Assembly (NCBI RefSeq): GCF_048564905.1
Contig: NC_132992.1
Span: forward strand, 95,803,001-95,867,000
Direction of reading: 5' to 3'
DNA length: 64,000 nt
From: Vicugna pacos
Taxonomy: Eukaryota > Chordata > Mammalia > Artiodactyla > Camelidae
The notes beneath the pieces were generated by a model. It did no database searches, was not told the DNA's origin, and saw nothing but the letters and a program-made list of their open reading frames with translations. Numbering within the stretch: the first letter of the stretch is position 1; each line of letters begins with the position of its first letter. Both the position numbers and the translations under genes were made by a program. This document shows positions 1 through 14,329 of the stretch, piece after piece.

Positions 1-877
1 CATCTTTACTTATCAGGGGATTGTGATTGAAAGATGTTTAATTTCCACTGTGTTGTCTTATTTTTACATAAATGCCATTTAACAATGTAAGGTACTGTCA
101 AACTCACTTCGGCTCTGCATATTTAAATCTACACAGAGATGCAGATATTGTCCATGTGATGTGAGAAATGGGACCAAACCTCACCTACCTGTGTTTGACG
201 TCTCCAGGTGGCATGAGAGCTGGGAGGAAGATTCACCCCACACTCCTGGATCAACTGCAAAATCCCAGGTAACTAAAAGTTCTGAGTGTGAACTGTCAGG
301 AGTGCAGCCTGAGGGTCATTGCCAACTCCTCTGTGTCATCTTTTCAAGCTGAGTCTTTCCACAATCCACTCCCACCCAGGTGTGCTGTCCTCAGACCAAA
401 GACCTGCAGCACCTCGAAGGCTTATGGGTTAGACTCATCCCCACTGGTGAGGGTCTTAGCTGTCAGAAGCTGGAAAGCATAACGAGGAAGAGGGTGAAGT
501 TATGAAATATGCATTGAGACTGAGAGTCAGAGGAGTTCTGTAAGGAGGCACAGGAACACACAGAAGGTGGATTCAGAGTCCCAGGCTTCATCCTGAATTC
601 TCAGCAATGTCCTTGGAAAGACTGGGCTGCACCAGGGCTCACATGCTTCTGAGAAAATTAACGTCAGGATCCTGGATAGAGGATCAGTGGTTTGAGTTTC
701 CACTGATGACTGGGAAGACAGTGATTTGAATGAATATTCCTATTACAAATTACAGTAAAGAATACTATTATTTTTATAAAGAAAATTAGCTGGTCGTATC
801 CAAATTCAGAAGGAAGGTGGAAGTCCTGGAAGCCATTATGAGACATATGACCTGAGCTCCCCTTAGTGTGCGCAGGA
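1..877. repeat. V-gene upstream flank, copy A of the tandem block (start)
   Basis: This stretch matches 37,231-38,095 almost base for base, from the window's first bases onward. In the copy at 37 kb the sequence lies immediately upstream (5' side) of the VH gene at 36.1-36.6 kb. By analogy another V segment probably lies just outside the window to the left. No coding gene was recognised here; the short open frames are not conserved between copies. Confidence 0.8.
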
Positions 878-930
878 ACACGCGCACACACAGACACACA
901 GGTGCACATGCACACACATGCAGAGACTCA
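878..930. repeat. Decayed (CA)n microsatellite, copy A
   Basis: An interrupted CA/CG dinucleotide run, followed by a gtgcacatgcac motif. The same interrupted run occurs at the same place in the other four tandem blocks (about 11,088, 25,807, 38,108 and 61,360), so it is a landmark of the duplication unit. Confidence 0.85.
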
Positions 931-3900
931 CTCTTGTATCTGCATCCAAAACCTCCTCTGTCCAAGTATTGTCTCTGACATGCACAAGACATAGTCCTGT
1001 GACAGGAAACTGCTGGCATCTGAGGGAAAGTGGAGTTCTAGGATTCTCCAGTATTGAATGAGCGACTCTGTTTTCTTGGATCCCATGACAAGGGCTACAA
1101 TGCGGGGCTTAGCAGTGCCTCAGACACCATCAGCACACGGCCCTGCACTGAGCTCTGGGTTTGGCCCTTGTTTCCACTTTAAAGCATGTGTGAAGGCCCC
1201 ACAAGCACCTGCACACAGTGTTTTCAGTGAACATGAGCTTTAATATCACCCAGTCAGATGTGTAGTATTGGAAGAGTTCATTTCATGGTGAGTTGATGCT
1301 AAAAATTCTAAAATGTGGCAGTTTTTTTGTAGTTGGGGCTCCAGTTTTTAGTCCCATCAGCAGAATGTTGCTTTATTCCTGTATCATCTTTATATTGCAA
1401 AATTATCACATTTTTATCCTTTATTCTTCAGTCATGGGGAAGGGTCTGGATAACACAGTCTCACCTGCATGTAGCTCCTTGTTCAGAACATCTGAACATG
1501 CTGGGAACAACATAATTGCTATCTGGGTTCTGGGTTTAGCCACAGTCTGATCTCTGCTCCATCTCCAGGCTTAAATATAAAAACCTGCATAACCCAGATC
1601 TGGTGTGGAGTTTCCTCCCAATGAGTGTCTCTAATACATGAAGTCATTTTTTGTCATCCACATGATTCACTTTTATTTCACCATGAAGTTGAAATCATAA
1701 ACCCAGCATTGCCTCACTAGGGTATCCTGGCTTCTAAAACAAAACTTATCCAATCTCAGAAACTGGGCAAAATAACAATAATACTAAATACACAGAAACC
1801 TCAACTAAATAAAATTTGGTGACAGTATGGTGAGATCTCATGTCCTACCAGGATAGCAGAGTCCAGCAACGTGGAGAAGCTATACCCCATCTTTCTTCCT
1901 GGAAAGTACTCAGGCAGTGAGGGGTGGTCACAGCTCAGCCAGTGAGAAGCCCTGGGTGCTTTGTTCACTACAGCCCCTCCTCCAACATCCATTCCCATCT
2001 GCAAAATAGTTCTTACCCCCAAGTATGCTAAGGCCTGCAGGTGGCTCACTGTGATTCCAGGCATTGAATGCAAACTTTGTTGATCCCAGATGAAAACATT
2101 TCTTTTTGCTGGAGAAATAACTGGCCATCTGTTTATTTCAGGTCAACATTTTCATGGCCCTGATGGAATCAGACAAGACCCCGTATGACTGTGGGGCTGC
2201 TGAGCAAACAGGTGTGGGACCCACACTGGGCCCATGGCTGCACCCTGTGTTTCTCCCCGACCCTCGAGTTTGAGGGTAAATCATTCTCCTGGGTTCCAGC
2301 TTCCACATCTGTGCAGTAGGAAGCTCTGCAGGCGTTATCTGGGAACTACTTTAAGGTTTATCCTTCTGACATAAGGCCTTATATTTTATACAATTAACTA
2401 TTTGGCATTCAGTCTGATTTTGAAACCAAAATGTTCCAGCTGGAAGTGGCTGCCTTTCCTCCCACTCCTTGGGAATAGGGGCTGATCTACTGCACCTGTG
2501 CTGAGCAGCCTTCAGCCTGGCTCCTTCACAAACATACTGATCCCTTAGACCTGACTGGTGTTAACCCTGCTGGCTATTTGTGCTATTTGAGCAGTTTGAC
2601 CCTTTAGGCTGCTTGGAAATTATTCCTTTTCTCTCCAGAAAACCCTTTGAGAAATGGGGTCCCAATATCTAACTGTTTTGAGGTCACTTCTGCAGTAGGA
2701 ACCCCAGCTGAGTTTGTGTCTCAGAAGCAGGGAGCTTCCTTATGCAAATTACTAGTGAATTGGACAGACCAGGCCAGAGAGAATCATGCTTCAACTAAAC
2801 GTATGTCTCATCGGCCGTCATGAAGAACTTTGAAATCCTCAAACTTGCTTTTCTTGAAATGAAGTCAGACAAATACATAAAATCTTCAAGTCTGCATGGA
2901 ACGCCGACTTCCCTCATTATTATGAACCTTTGAATTATGCCTGGGAGCCTTACATCTTGTGTTGTAAACTACGGTCATACGATTAACTGAGGCAAACAGG
3001 GACTAAGGAAAGAAAACTGGGCCTCTGAAGCCTCGGGCTCCCCTTCCCTGGCTTGTGTGTCTCAGGCTTCCCCTCTAGCACCAATGCCTCCCTTCCCTCT
3101 TATCCTGAACCTCCACTGTACCCTCATGCCTTCCACAGTCAGTGTCTCCGCAAACTTCCCACTTCCTCTGAAATTCTCCCCACGCACTTTTCCTCCAACT
3201 TGTCAGGTCTTGTTATCTTAAAGTTCATCCTTATGAGGACCCAGAGGGCCACCTGCTCATTTCTTATTTTCCTGGACTAAAGCTGAACTGTAGTCAACAC
3301 TTGTCCGAACCAGCCAACATTCCTCACTGAGGAATTTAATGGGGCCCCTCAGACCCTTCACCCCGGCTTCTCTGACTTACATCGTCCAGTTTCTGCAGTT
3401 GTTGTTGAAGGTCAGACCTGGCTTGCGTGTAAACTGCTCACTGGGAGAATCCTAAAAGGTGTTTAGAACTGCGACCAGGAGAGGCGTCCACTCACTTATT
3501 ATATAAAAATGTCTAGCCGTAACTTGGCAAACTCACTGGGCAGTTCCTGAGAATTTTCCAACACTGTTGTTTGGAATAGAAATCCAGCTTTCCCATGAAA
3601 GTCGGGTGAGTCTGGTCATGTTTATCACAATCCACTTCAGGTAATTTTAAAAGGCAATCGTATTGCTTCGTATGTTTATTCGACCCAGCCAACACTGTAC
3701 TCTGTGTTTATCAATAGTTTGACTCAGCACATTTCCATTCTATTCACAGAGGAACAGGGTGGAATTGGAAACCAGGTCCTCCCCAGATTTTCTTAAGCTG
3801 ACAGACCGTCTCTCTTGCACTACAGGAGAGTCACCTGAGGGAGGACAGTTGAAGTTCTTAAACTTGAGTTCTGGCAAATAAAACCCCTGCATAAAACCCA

Positions 3901-4430
3901 GACCCTCCTAGTTTCTGCCTTTGTTTTGATAGATCCAGGGCATTGGGAAAGAGCCTATTACAAATGCCTGCTCTTCAGGCGCCGTCAGCCCTCTGAGCAG
4001 CCCCCCGACATCCTCCTGGTTCCCAGTGGCTCTGAGGGAACACGCGGAGTTTCCTCAGCCCCTTCTCTCAGCAAAGGTCTCTCCAGATCGGAGGCCAGTC
4101 TCCTCCAGTCCTAAAGGTCACGGAGCCGCACTCTCCCTGCTCAGCTGAACGACTGAGAGCAGCCTGGGCTCAGGGCCCTGAAGCCGCTCCCACCATGGGG
4201 ACCTGTGAGGGGCCTCGGCAGGTCTGTGCCCTGAGCCTGCCCCCTGTATTTAGGCCCTTTGAGGGATGCGCACCTTTCGCACTTCAGTTACTCCAGCTCT
4301 ATCCGTTTACTAGGAAGAGACTCCCTAGTGAAATATTAGGCTAGAATTACTATGTCTCCACCGAGAGAAGTAATTCTAGAACTTGATAGTAGACATCAAA
4401 GTACCTAAAGAAATTAATTAAATGGAAAAC
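931..4430. repeat. Tandem block copy A, no coding gene
   Basis: Homologous to 25,900-29,370, 11,190-13,400, 38,200-41,500 and 61,450-64,000. From about 2,400 onward it is nearly identical to the 27.3-29.4 kb copy; for example 2,641-3,000 differs from 27,580-27,960 at only a few positions. It contains no recognisable gene. Short runs resembling AATAAA polyadenylation contexts near 3,880 and 28,825 may be parts of the decayed LTR-type sequence that continues to the right. Confidence 0.8.
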
Positions 4431-4439
4431 CTCCGTTTA

Positions 4440-4735
4440 GTAAAATTGGGAGAACAGAGGGGAGCTCTCATGCCCTTTGATGGCCTCAGAGCCCAGCTGG
4501 GGGAAGCAAGGCTTCCCCGTGTTTCCTGGGCAGGACTCAGCCAAGAGAAATGCAGGGACTCTGGTTCCCTTGGGCTCTCTCAGCTCCCTTCCCCCCATGA
4601 TGAAGGAGGCATTCTCTTTTACTGAAGACGTGCATGTGGCTCATCAGGGTTGCAGACCCCATACTGAGACTGTTTACTGGTCCAAATTAAACCCGCTTTT
4701 GTTATTGAAATAACTGTCAGTCTATTTGTTTTACA
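4440..4735 (+). mobile_element. LTR fossil, copy A
   Basis: This segment aligns by eye with LTR-like sequence at 15,460-15,720, which ends a retroviral pol fossil. It shares the downstream half with a 'gcatgtggctca' core, a 'cagaccccaaactg'-type stretch, a late polyadenylation-like AATTAAA/AATAAA site and a terminal T-rich segment. Copies also lie at 29,385, 50,365 and 55,750. It is old and broken, probably a solo or truncated LTR of an ERV class I-like element that was duplicated with the V unit. The family name is an inference. Confidence 0.55.
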
Positions 4736-4739
4736 TCAA

Positions 4740-6190
4740 AAAAAGCTAACTTCCCTTGAGAATGTTGACTTTTATCTCCCTTACTTTCTTTCGATTTTCT
4801 TGTAATTTACTGAGGAGGTCACTGGGATGGACGTGAGCTCCCACCTCCACAGACATTCCTGGTCACATCCATGCTCAGAGGAGAGAAGGTGGCCCCCACC
4901 AGACTGCAGGGGGTGAGGGGAGGAGAAGGTGAGCTGTGGCTCCTGAGGGGGAGGGGATGTGGGTGCTGGGGAAGGTCTAGTGATTTCTGTCAGGGTGGGC
5001 CACAGCGGGGCAGGGATACAGTCGCATGTGTCTTGTATATATTGATATTGTTCAACAATTACAAGCAATGTTATTGTAGATGTAAAATAAATAATAATTT
5101 GTGACATGTGCCATATGTGAAAAATCTGTTAATATTAGAATAAATTATTGTTCAGACGTAAAATTCTGCAAATATTAAGATTGATACAATTACAGGTAGG
5201 AAGTTGTAAATGTTGAAACAATGACGTCCAGCCTGGGCCCTGTCTTGTTTCTGGGGACTCAGTGAAGCAGAGCCATGGGCCCCCTCCCCAGTCCTGGGTC
5301 CCTGCTCTGCTGCCCCGTCTGCTTGTAGGACCCTGCTCCGGGCCCTTCTGCCCACAGACCTAGAGACCTGTGTGAATAGTGTGTAATGGGGACTCTGAGT
5401 GAACCGAAGGCTAAGTCTGGTGTCTGTCTGTCTGTCTTTTTCATTTAGTGAGAATAACTTACATACAGCAGATTCATCTTCTGCGTGGCAACAGTGGTAT
5501 GAATTTGCCTGGATGTACAGCATTCTGTCACAGCTTTACAACATTATTGACATTTGAGGCTGTTTCTTGCTGTGGGAGAGGCCGTGTGCGTTGTGGAGTG
5601 TTGAGCACCTTTGAGGGACTCTGCCCACTAGGGAACTGGGCGCCTGCAGTCCACCCCACATGTGACAGCCCAGCCTGTCTCCAGACATTTCCACATGTCC
5701 TCTGGGGGACAAAATGACTCCAGTGTCTCACAGACATCATTTTCCAAATATACAGCATTCCTCATGCTATTCTAGGGAAAGGCACTGCAGGAAAAAGGCC
5801 TGGGGACCCTCTCGAGGATGAAATGCCTGGAAATACACCAAGGGTGGAAGGTAAACTCAAGGATGCACAGAAGAATCGTCTGTGTCATTAAGTATCTGTA
5901 AAGTTGATGACTAGAAAGTATAGTTAGTGGATAAATATCAAGTGAAGTCCCATGGAGAAATATTTCTGTGAGTCTGTTCCTAAGTTAGATGAGGAATAAA
6001 CACAGACAAGCCTGACTCCGTGAAAAAGGCCCAAGTTCAGATCAGAAAGTTTCCCTGGAAACATTATGGATCGGCACCCAGGGGAGACAGTGAACCAGCG
6101 GAGACTCCTCCGTCTCTGGGAGGGAACCTATCCATGGCTGCTTCTGCACCTGCTCTGAACCGGGTCCTCTGGTTTCCTCATGGCCCTGGG
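4740..6190. repeat. Intergenic spacer, duplicated with the V unit
   Basis: Homologous to 29,680-31,150, 50,660-52,140 and, more distantly, 15,720-17,110 and 56,010-57,430. No gene was recognised. The 108-residue open frame on the minus strand at 4,781-5,107 is shared with 29,725-30,051 only because the DNA is a recent duplicate, and it resembles no family known to me. Confidence 0.7.
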
Positions 6191-6228
6191 TGTCCCCTGG
6201 TGGCCTGAGCCCTCCCTGCAGGGACCTT

Positions 6229-6490
6229 TGTGTCTGGGTCACCCTGATGTCCCCTCACTCGCTCTCCTTCCGGTGACAAAAGCACACGGCTGTGTCCTCA
6301 GGGACCCCAGAGCTGAGCTGCAGGGACACGTGACCTTCAATGTTTCTCTGGTTATGGGGGGGAGTTTTTGGAGAGGCAGGGTGTATGCTGTCCAGCTCCC
6401 AGACCCACGCACCCCAGGTTCTGCTGGGCTCTCCCTGGGGGAGGATGGACCCAGACCCACCAGGAGGCACTGTGTGTGGTGCAGAGGGGG
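6229..6490 (-). pseudogene. IGHV4-like V pseudogene relic 1
   Basis: Read on the minus strand, this matches the 3' half of the IGHV4 V exon at 19,065-19,374. Shared parts are the FR3 end ('gtgtcctcaggg..ccccagagct', the complement of the SSVTPEDTA region), the 'gtctctggagatgg' part of FR3, and a weaker FR2-like 'ctccctgggggaggatgga' stretch. At its low-coordinate end there are a nonamer-like CCTTTGTGT, a spacer of about 22 bp and a degenerate heptamer CACTCGC. There is no usable reading frame or recognisable leader exon. It is a decayed clan II/IGHV4-type segment that recurs once per duplication unit. Confidence 0.75.
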
Positions 6491-7389
6491 GTTTATGTCC
6501 TTGTCAGCCAAGCCTTTGGCCCTCAGAGGATGACGTCAGTGAAGAGGAGACCCTGGCCCCGGGTGGCACAGGTGCTGTGATGGCCCTGAGCCCTGCGTGT
6601 GGTTCGCATGCACGTGGGGTCGTGTTTCCGCACGAACGTGGGGGGTCAGGCGAGGCCGTGTCTCTGGGCTCGGGAGGCGGTGCTGGCTTATATCCAGGGT
6701 GGACCCCCCTTCTGCTCACTGACCACAGCTGCTCTCCTCCCAGAGCAGGGAGTTCAGTCCAGGGAGAGTCGGAGGGCAGGGGAGTGACCGTAAGCAGAGC
6801 AGGGCTTACTTTCCCTCCTCCTCTCGTGCCCCCCAGCCCCCCGGTCCCCTCTGCTCCCTGCTCACCTGCTCTGCATCTCTGCTCTGACTCTCAGCTGCTT
6901 GTGAAACCAAAGCTGTGCTCTTTGCTGGACGTCACACCAAAGTTTTTGCACATTTCCTGCCACTGTGTTGGCATTTATTACAAAGTAGTGAACTCAGTTC
7001 AACAGCACATGTTCTGTTAATTTCTTAATCTGTTCCTCAATTCTTCACCTCACATCCTGTGTCTACAGTGTGTTACTCAGAGACCCCCTAGAAATCACGA
7101 ACAGACTTTAAGACGTCCATTCCTTGGTGCTCTGAGATTTGCTTGGTTCTCAATTTGAGTACATTTTATATCGTGATTTCCAAATTATACCAAAACTGAT
7201 TGATACTGGACTTTAATATGTTCAGGATCATTCTACCCACTCCCGTGAGGCCAAAACCATTATTCAGTAGAAGTTAATGTGGCTCTTGGAGGTGATCATA
7301 GGACATCTGTGCAGAACAGGTGATTTTTCTTCTGCGGTACGTCACTTACTTTCCCATGTATACCTGAAAGGCTCATCATTTGTGTATCA
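6491..7389. other. Spacer downstream of relic 1
   Basis: GC-rich to about 6,880 and AT-rich afterwards. It matches 31,430-32,110 and 52,430-53,030. The open frame of 226 residues at 6,340-7,020 is not maintained in the other copies and is probably a by-product of base composition. No gene was recognised. Confidence 0.6.
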
Positions 7390-7600
7390 CTTGGGTAGAG
7401 GTCCCGTTACAGATAACAGACTGGGCAGCTCAAGCAGCAGAAATGCATTTCTCTCAGATCTGGAGGCCGGAAGTCCAAGATCAAGGTGCCCAGAGGTTCG
7501 GGTTCTTCTGAGGCCTTTCTCCTTTGCTCGCAGGGGCCCCGTCCTCACTGAGCCTCAGATGCACTTTCCTCCCGTGTCTGTGCATCCATGATGCTTCTGT
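7390..7600 (-). mobile_element. MLT1-like (ERVL-MaLR) LTR fossil fragment
   Basis: On the plus strand the sequence runs 'cagactgggcagctcaagca', then 'gcagaaatgcatttctctca', then 'gatctggaggccggaagtcc'. This resembles the antisense of the MLT1 LTR 3' region as I remember it. A second copy lies at 32,390-32,560. It is short, old and clearly broken. The family assignment is from memory and not certain. Confidence 0.5.
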
Positions 7601-9586
<1,986 letters not shown>

Positions 9587-9685
9587 GGCGAGTCGTCTGT
9601 GCTCAGTCCTGATCAGAGAATGGGAGCAGCTGGGAATCCCGGGCTGGGCCTCCTCTCCCAGAGCTGCAGGGCCAGGGCTGGGTGG

Positions 9686-9716
9686 CTTTATCCTCAGAGG
9701 GAGGCCCTATTTGCAT
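9686..9716 (-). promoter_or_regulatory. VH promoter of VHH gene 1 (octamer and TATA-like)
   Basis: The octamer ATGCAAAT (minus strand, 9,709-9,716) lies about 123 bp upstream of the ATG. A GATAAAG TATA-like site is at 9,686-9,692. The octamer is bound by Oct-1/Oct-2 with OCA-B in B cells; this is family knowledge. The same arrangement is found at the genes at 36 and 59 kb. Confidence 0.9.
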
Positions 9717-9719
9717 GTC

Positions 9720-11087
9720 ATCTCAGTACATAGCAAGTCAGGGCCTTGCTGGCCTCAGAGAGGGCCAGGCCCCTGAGCAGCTGTGAGTGTCTGTGGTTTG
9801 CTGGTGTTGGTAGCATTTGGAAATGTCATGTTTATTGTGTGAGTTTTCAGGGTAAACACTTAGAACCTGAATTTTTTTTTACAATGGCACACCGATTCTG
9901 TGATGTCGGTGCCAGAGTTCCTCCCACGTTGGTGATGTACGCAGCCCCCAGACGGGTACCGCATGTGGTCTGAGCAGGGACACATGTTAGGTGAGAGTTT
10001 GTCCAGCAGTTTCACCTGTGCTCCTCCTCTTGGGCATAAGTGATGCAGAGTCAGCATCAAGAGAGTTTTGGACAAGATTGGTCAGGTTTCCCAGACCCCA
10101 TTCGGTGATGAGATCATGATGATTTTGAGTGTTACTTTGTTGAACAGTAGTATGTAAGCAGTGTTCTTGAGAATTTTTTTTTAACAGTCTCAATATTTTA
10201 ATGTCTTTCTATCAATAATTGCATTCAAGAAAATCTCTTTACTTGTGATTGTGCTGTAATAAATGCTTGTTATATACTTTGTCATTTTATTTTTATGTAA
10301 GTTATAATCTGTGTAATGTGGTATAAATCTCACCTCAGTGTTGCACGTTGAAATCTTCACATAGTGGGATAGAAACGTTATGTGACATGAGAAATGTGAC
10401 CAAGCCTCAACGTACCTGAGTTTGATGTCTCCAGGTGGCATGAGAGCTGGGAGAAGGTCCAACTGGAACTCTTGGATGAACTGCAAAATCCCAGGTGTTA
10501 AACTTCAGAGTGTGAACTGCCAGGTGTGAAGACTGAGGGTCATTCCCATCCTGATTCAGGCTCATCATTTCAAACTGCTTCTTGCACCACAAGCACTCCC
10601 CACCCAGCTGTGCTGTCCTCTGACCACAGACCTGTAGCACCTGAAGGATTCTGGTCTAGACTCATCCATACAGGCAAGGGTCTTAGCTGCCAGAAGTAGG
10701 AAAGCACGACCAGGAGGGAGGTGGGTGATGAAACTGGCACTGAGCCCTCAGCCGCAGGGAAGTTCCGGCAGGAGCCCAGGAGCACTCGGGATGTGGGTTC
10801 AGAATCCAAGGCTTCATCCTGACTTTGCAGCACTGTCCTGAGAAGCGCTGGGCTGCACCGAGGTTCACACACTTCTGAGAATATTAATGTCAGAATCCTG
10901 GGTATAGATTCCACTGATGATGGGGAAGACATTGATTTTAATAAATAATCCTATTAGATATTTCTTTATAGAATTGGGTGATTTTGATAAATAAAATTAG
11001 CTGATATCGTCTAAATTCAGAAGGATGATGGAAGTCCAGAAAGCTATCATCACACATGTAACCAGGGCTCCCGTCTGTGTGCAGGGA
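9720..11087. repeat. V upstream flank and tandem block copy B (left part)
   Basis: Near-identical by eye to 59,995-61,359 (offset about 50.27 kb). It also matches the blocks at 1-877 and 37,231-38,100 with more divergence. It contains AT-rich stretches and no recognisable gene. Confidence 0.8.
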
Positions 11088-11130
11088 CATGCACACACAC
11101 ATGCACACACAGGTGCACATGCACATATGC
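11088..11130. repeat. Decayed (CA)n microsatellite, copy B
   Basis: Interrupted CA repeat ending in gtgcacatgcac, the second of the five copies of this landmark. Confidence 0.85.
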
Positions 11131-13810
11131 AGAGACCCACACTCTTGTATCATATCTGCATCCAAATCCTCCTCTGTCGTAGTATTGTCTTACACACACA
11201 CAAGACATAATCCTGGGACAGGAAACTGCTGGCATCTGAGGAAACATGGAGGACCTGTATTTTCCAGTGTTGACTGAGTGACTCTGTTTTCTTGGATCCC
11301 ATGACAATGGCTACAATGCAGGACTTAGTACCTCAGACGCCATCAGCACACGGCCCTGCACTGAGCTCTGGGTTTAGCCCTTGTTTCCACTTTACAGCAT
11401 GTGTGAAGGCCCCTCGAGCACCTGCACACAGTGTTTTCAGTGAACGTGAGCTTAAAATTCACCTAGAGATACACCTAGTATTGAAATGGCTGGTTTCATG
11501 GTGAGTTGTTCCTAAACCTTGTAAGAAAGTAGCAGTTTTCCACGTTGGGGGCTCCAATATTTTTGTGCCATCAGCAGAATTTTGGTTTGTTTATATATTC
11601 TCTTTATATTAGAAAATTATCACATACTCTATCCCTTATTCTTCAGTCATGGGGAGAGGTCTTGATAACACAGTCTCATGTGCATGTAGCTCTTTGTTCT
11701 GAATATCTGAATATGCTGGGAACAGCACAATTTCTCTCTCAGTTCTGGGTTTAGACACAGTCTGATCTCTGCTCCATCTCCAGGCTTAAATACAAAAACC
11801 TGCATAATCCAGATCTGGTCTGGAGTTTCCTACCAATGAGTGTCTCTAATAAGTGAAGTCATTTTTTGTCATCCACATGATTCACTTTTATTTCACCATG
11901 AAGTTGAACTCAAACCCAGCATTGCCTGAGTAGGGTATCCTGGCTTCTGAAACAAAAATGATCCAATCTCCCAAGGTGGGAAAAATAACAATAATTCTGA
12001 GTACAGAGAAACCTCAGTTAAATAGAGTTTGGTGACAGCACGGTGGGCTCTCATGTCCTACCAGGATAGACGAGTCCAGCTGTGTGAAGAAGAAAGACGC
12101 CCTGTTCCCTCCTGGCAAGGACTCAGGCAGTGAGGGGTGGTCACAGCTCAGCCAGTGAGAAGCCCTGTGTGCCTTGTTCACTACAGTCCCTCCTCCAACA
12201 TCCATTCCCATCTGCAAAATAGTTCTTATCCCCGTGTATGCTAGACCCTGCAGGTGGCTCACTGTGATTCCAGGCCCTGAACGCAAATCATTGTTGATTC
12301 CAGATTACAACACTTCTTTTTGCTGGAGAAATAACTGGCCGTCTCTTTGTTTCAGGTCAACATTTTCATGGCCCTGATGGAATCAGACAAGACCCCGTAT
12401 GAGTGTGGGGCTGCTGAGCAAACAGGTGTGGGACCCACACTGGGCCCATGGCTGCACCCTGTGTTTCTGAACTACCCTGGAGTTTGAGTCTAAATCATTC
12501 TCCTGGAGCCCACCTTCCACATCTGTGCAGTAGGAAGCTCTGCAGGCATTTTCTGAGAACTATTGTAAGGTGTGTCCTTTGTAGGTAAGACCGTGTAATG
12601 TATGCAAGGACTTACTTGGCATTCAGTCTCAGTTTGATGTCAGATTGTTCCAGAGGCATTGGCTGGTCTTCTTCACAGCCCGTGGGAATAGGGGCTGTTC
12701 TGCTGGGCCTGTGCTGAGCAGCCTTCAGCCTGGCTCCTTCAGGGCCTTTCCATTCTATTCACAGAGGAACAGGGTGGAAACCGTGTCCTCTCCAGGTTTC
12801 CTTAAGCTGACAAACCATGTCTCTCACACTACAGGAGAGTCACCTGAAGGAAGAATGTTTAAATTCTTAAACTTGAAATCCAGCAAATAAAACCCCAGAA
12901 TACAACCCAAGCCCCCTTAGTTTCTGCTATTGTTTCCCAACAGCCAGGACACTGGGACAGAGATTATCACAAACGTGTGCACTTCGGTCACCATCAGCCC
13001 TCTGACCAGCCTTCTCACATCCTCCTGATCCCAGTGACAGGCTCTGAGGGAATATTTGGGCTCTTCTCAGTCTTTTCTCTCAATAGGCTTGGACAAGCAT
13101 TTCTCCAGAATGGAAGTGTGTCTCCCCCAGTCATATTGGGCACTGGAGCCGGACTCTCCCTACTCACTTGAGCTACTGAAGGCAGCCCAAGCTCAGGGAA
13201 CTACAGCAGCTCACCCAGTGGGGACCTGTGACGAGCCTCCAGGGGTCTCTGCCTCTGGTCCTCCCCCTTATATTTAGGCCCTTTGAGAGATGCACACCTT
13301 TTACTCCTTAGTAACTCCAACCCTATCCATTTACTGAATGAGACTTCACAGTGAAGCATCCTGCTATAGTTTCTGTCTCCCCCAAAGGGGGAAATGTTTC
13401 CGGCATGTGAGAGCAGCCATCAAAGTATGTGTGAAATTAATCAAGTGGCCCTGAGACATCTTTTACTCATTTTGTCTCTGATGATACTACAGCTAATTGT
13501 AGAAGCAGCGACCATTTTTCCTACTGAGTTAGTTACCACCCCTTTTCGGGCAAAATCCCCAAAACATTTTGGCAAACTTCAGAGTGCAGCCTCCTTCAAA
13601 ATTCAAACAGAATTTAACACCATCCCAGCATTAATCAAAGTCCTGCAAGGAAGGAAGCCCTTCAGGCCATGAAGCCCAGAAGAGCAGATTCCAAGGCTGA
13701 AGGCTTCACTGGCCTTTGTAGGTGTTTCTGAGATACTCTTGTTTTCCTGGAGAGAAAACCCCAGTGCCAAGGGGGTAGTGATGTCCAGGAACTTGGATCA
13801 GCATACTGCA
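11131..13810. repeat. Tandem block copy B (right part)
   Basis: Homologous to 61,403-64,000 (close) and to 931-4,400, 25,850-29,300 and 38,150-41,960 (more distant). Compared with copies A and C it lacks about 1.4 kb of sequence after 12,740. No gene was recognised. The right end (13,394-13,810) also matches 41,580-41,960. Confidence 0.75.
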
Positions 13811-13849
13811 TTGAAATATGGCTGAGCAATTCTTCATCACGTACGTGTT

Positions 13850-14320
13850 CCACTTGTACTTTAAATAGGGTAAAATAATGCCACCGGCAGCAACACACAT
13901 GGATATAAACACAATCATATTAAGTGAGTTAAGTCAGATAGCAGAAAACTTATCCCATGATCTCACTGATACGTGGAATTAAAAAAATGAAAAAAGATTT
14001 TACTCACAAGACAAAAGTAGACTCATGGACATTGAAAACAAACTATGTTCACCAAAGTGCATAGGGCAGGGGAGGGATAAATTAAGAGTTTGGGATTCAC
14101 AGATTCACATTACCTTATGTAACACAGATATAAAACAAAGAGCTGCTGTATAGTGCAGGGAACTGTGTTCCATGTCTTATAATAACATATCGTGGGAAAA
14201 AGTCTGAAAAAAAAATATATATGCATAACTGAATCTGTTTGCTATGCACCAAAAACTAACATTGTAAATCAAACACACTTCAATAAAAAGCAAAATAATT
14301 GCAAACATAATAACAATAGC
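13850..14320 (+). mobile_element. LINE-1 3' end fragment (plus strand)
   Basis: The sequence shows the typical mammalian L1 3' end: 'taagtcagatagcagaaaac', then 'gatctcactgatacgtggaa', a 'gaactgtgttccatgtctta' stretch, then 'cttcaataaaaagcaaaata' as the A-rich tail. It is 5'-truncated and diverged, with no ORF2 protein left. It separates tandem block B from the retroviral fossil that follows and is missing at the matching position near 41.96 kb, so it inserted after those copies separated. Confidence 0.75.
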
Positions 14321-14329
14321 AAAGTGCAC

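Noticed and set aside
878-930. CA runs as Z-DNA or recombination hotspots
   Set aside because: They are landmarks of the duplication; nothing in the sequence supports a function.
4781-5107. 108-residue minus-strand open frame duplicated at 29,725-30,051
   Set aside because: Conserved only between the two most recent duplicates and lost in the 50.7-kb copy; no family resemblance.
6340-7020. 226-residue plus-strand open frame, with similar frames at 31,228-31,920 and 52,329-52,874
   Set aside because: It runs antisense to the V relic and its spacer; the ends and frames differ between copies, and there are no domain features. Shared only because the DNA is duplicated.
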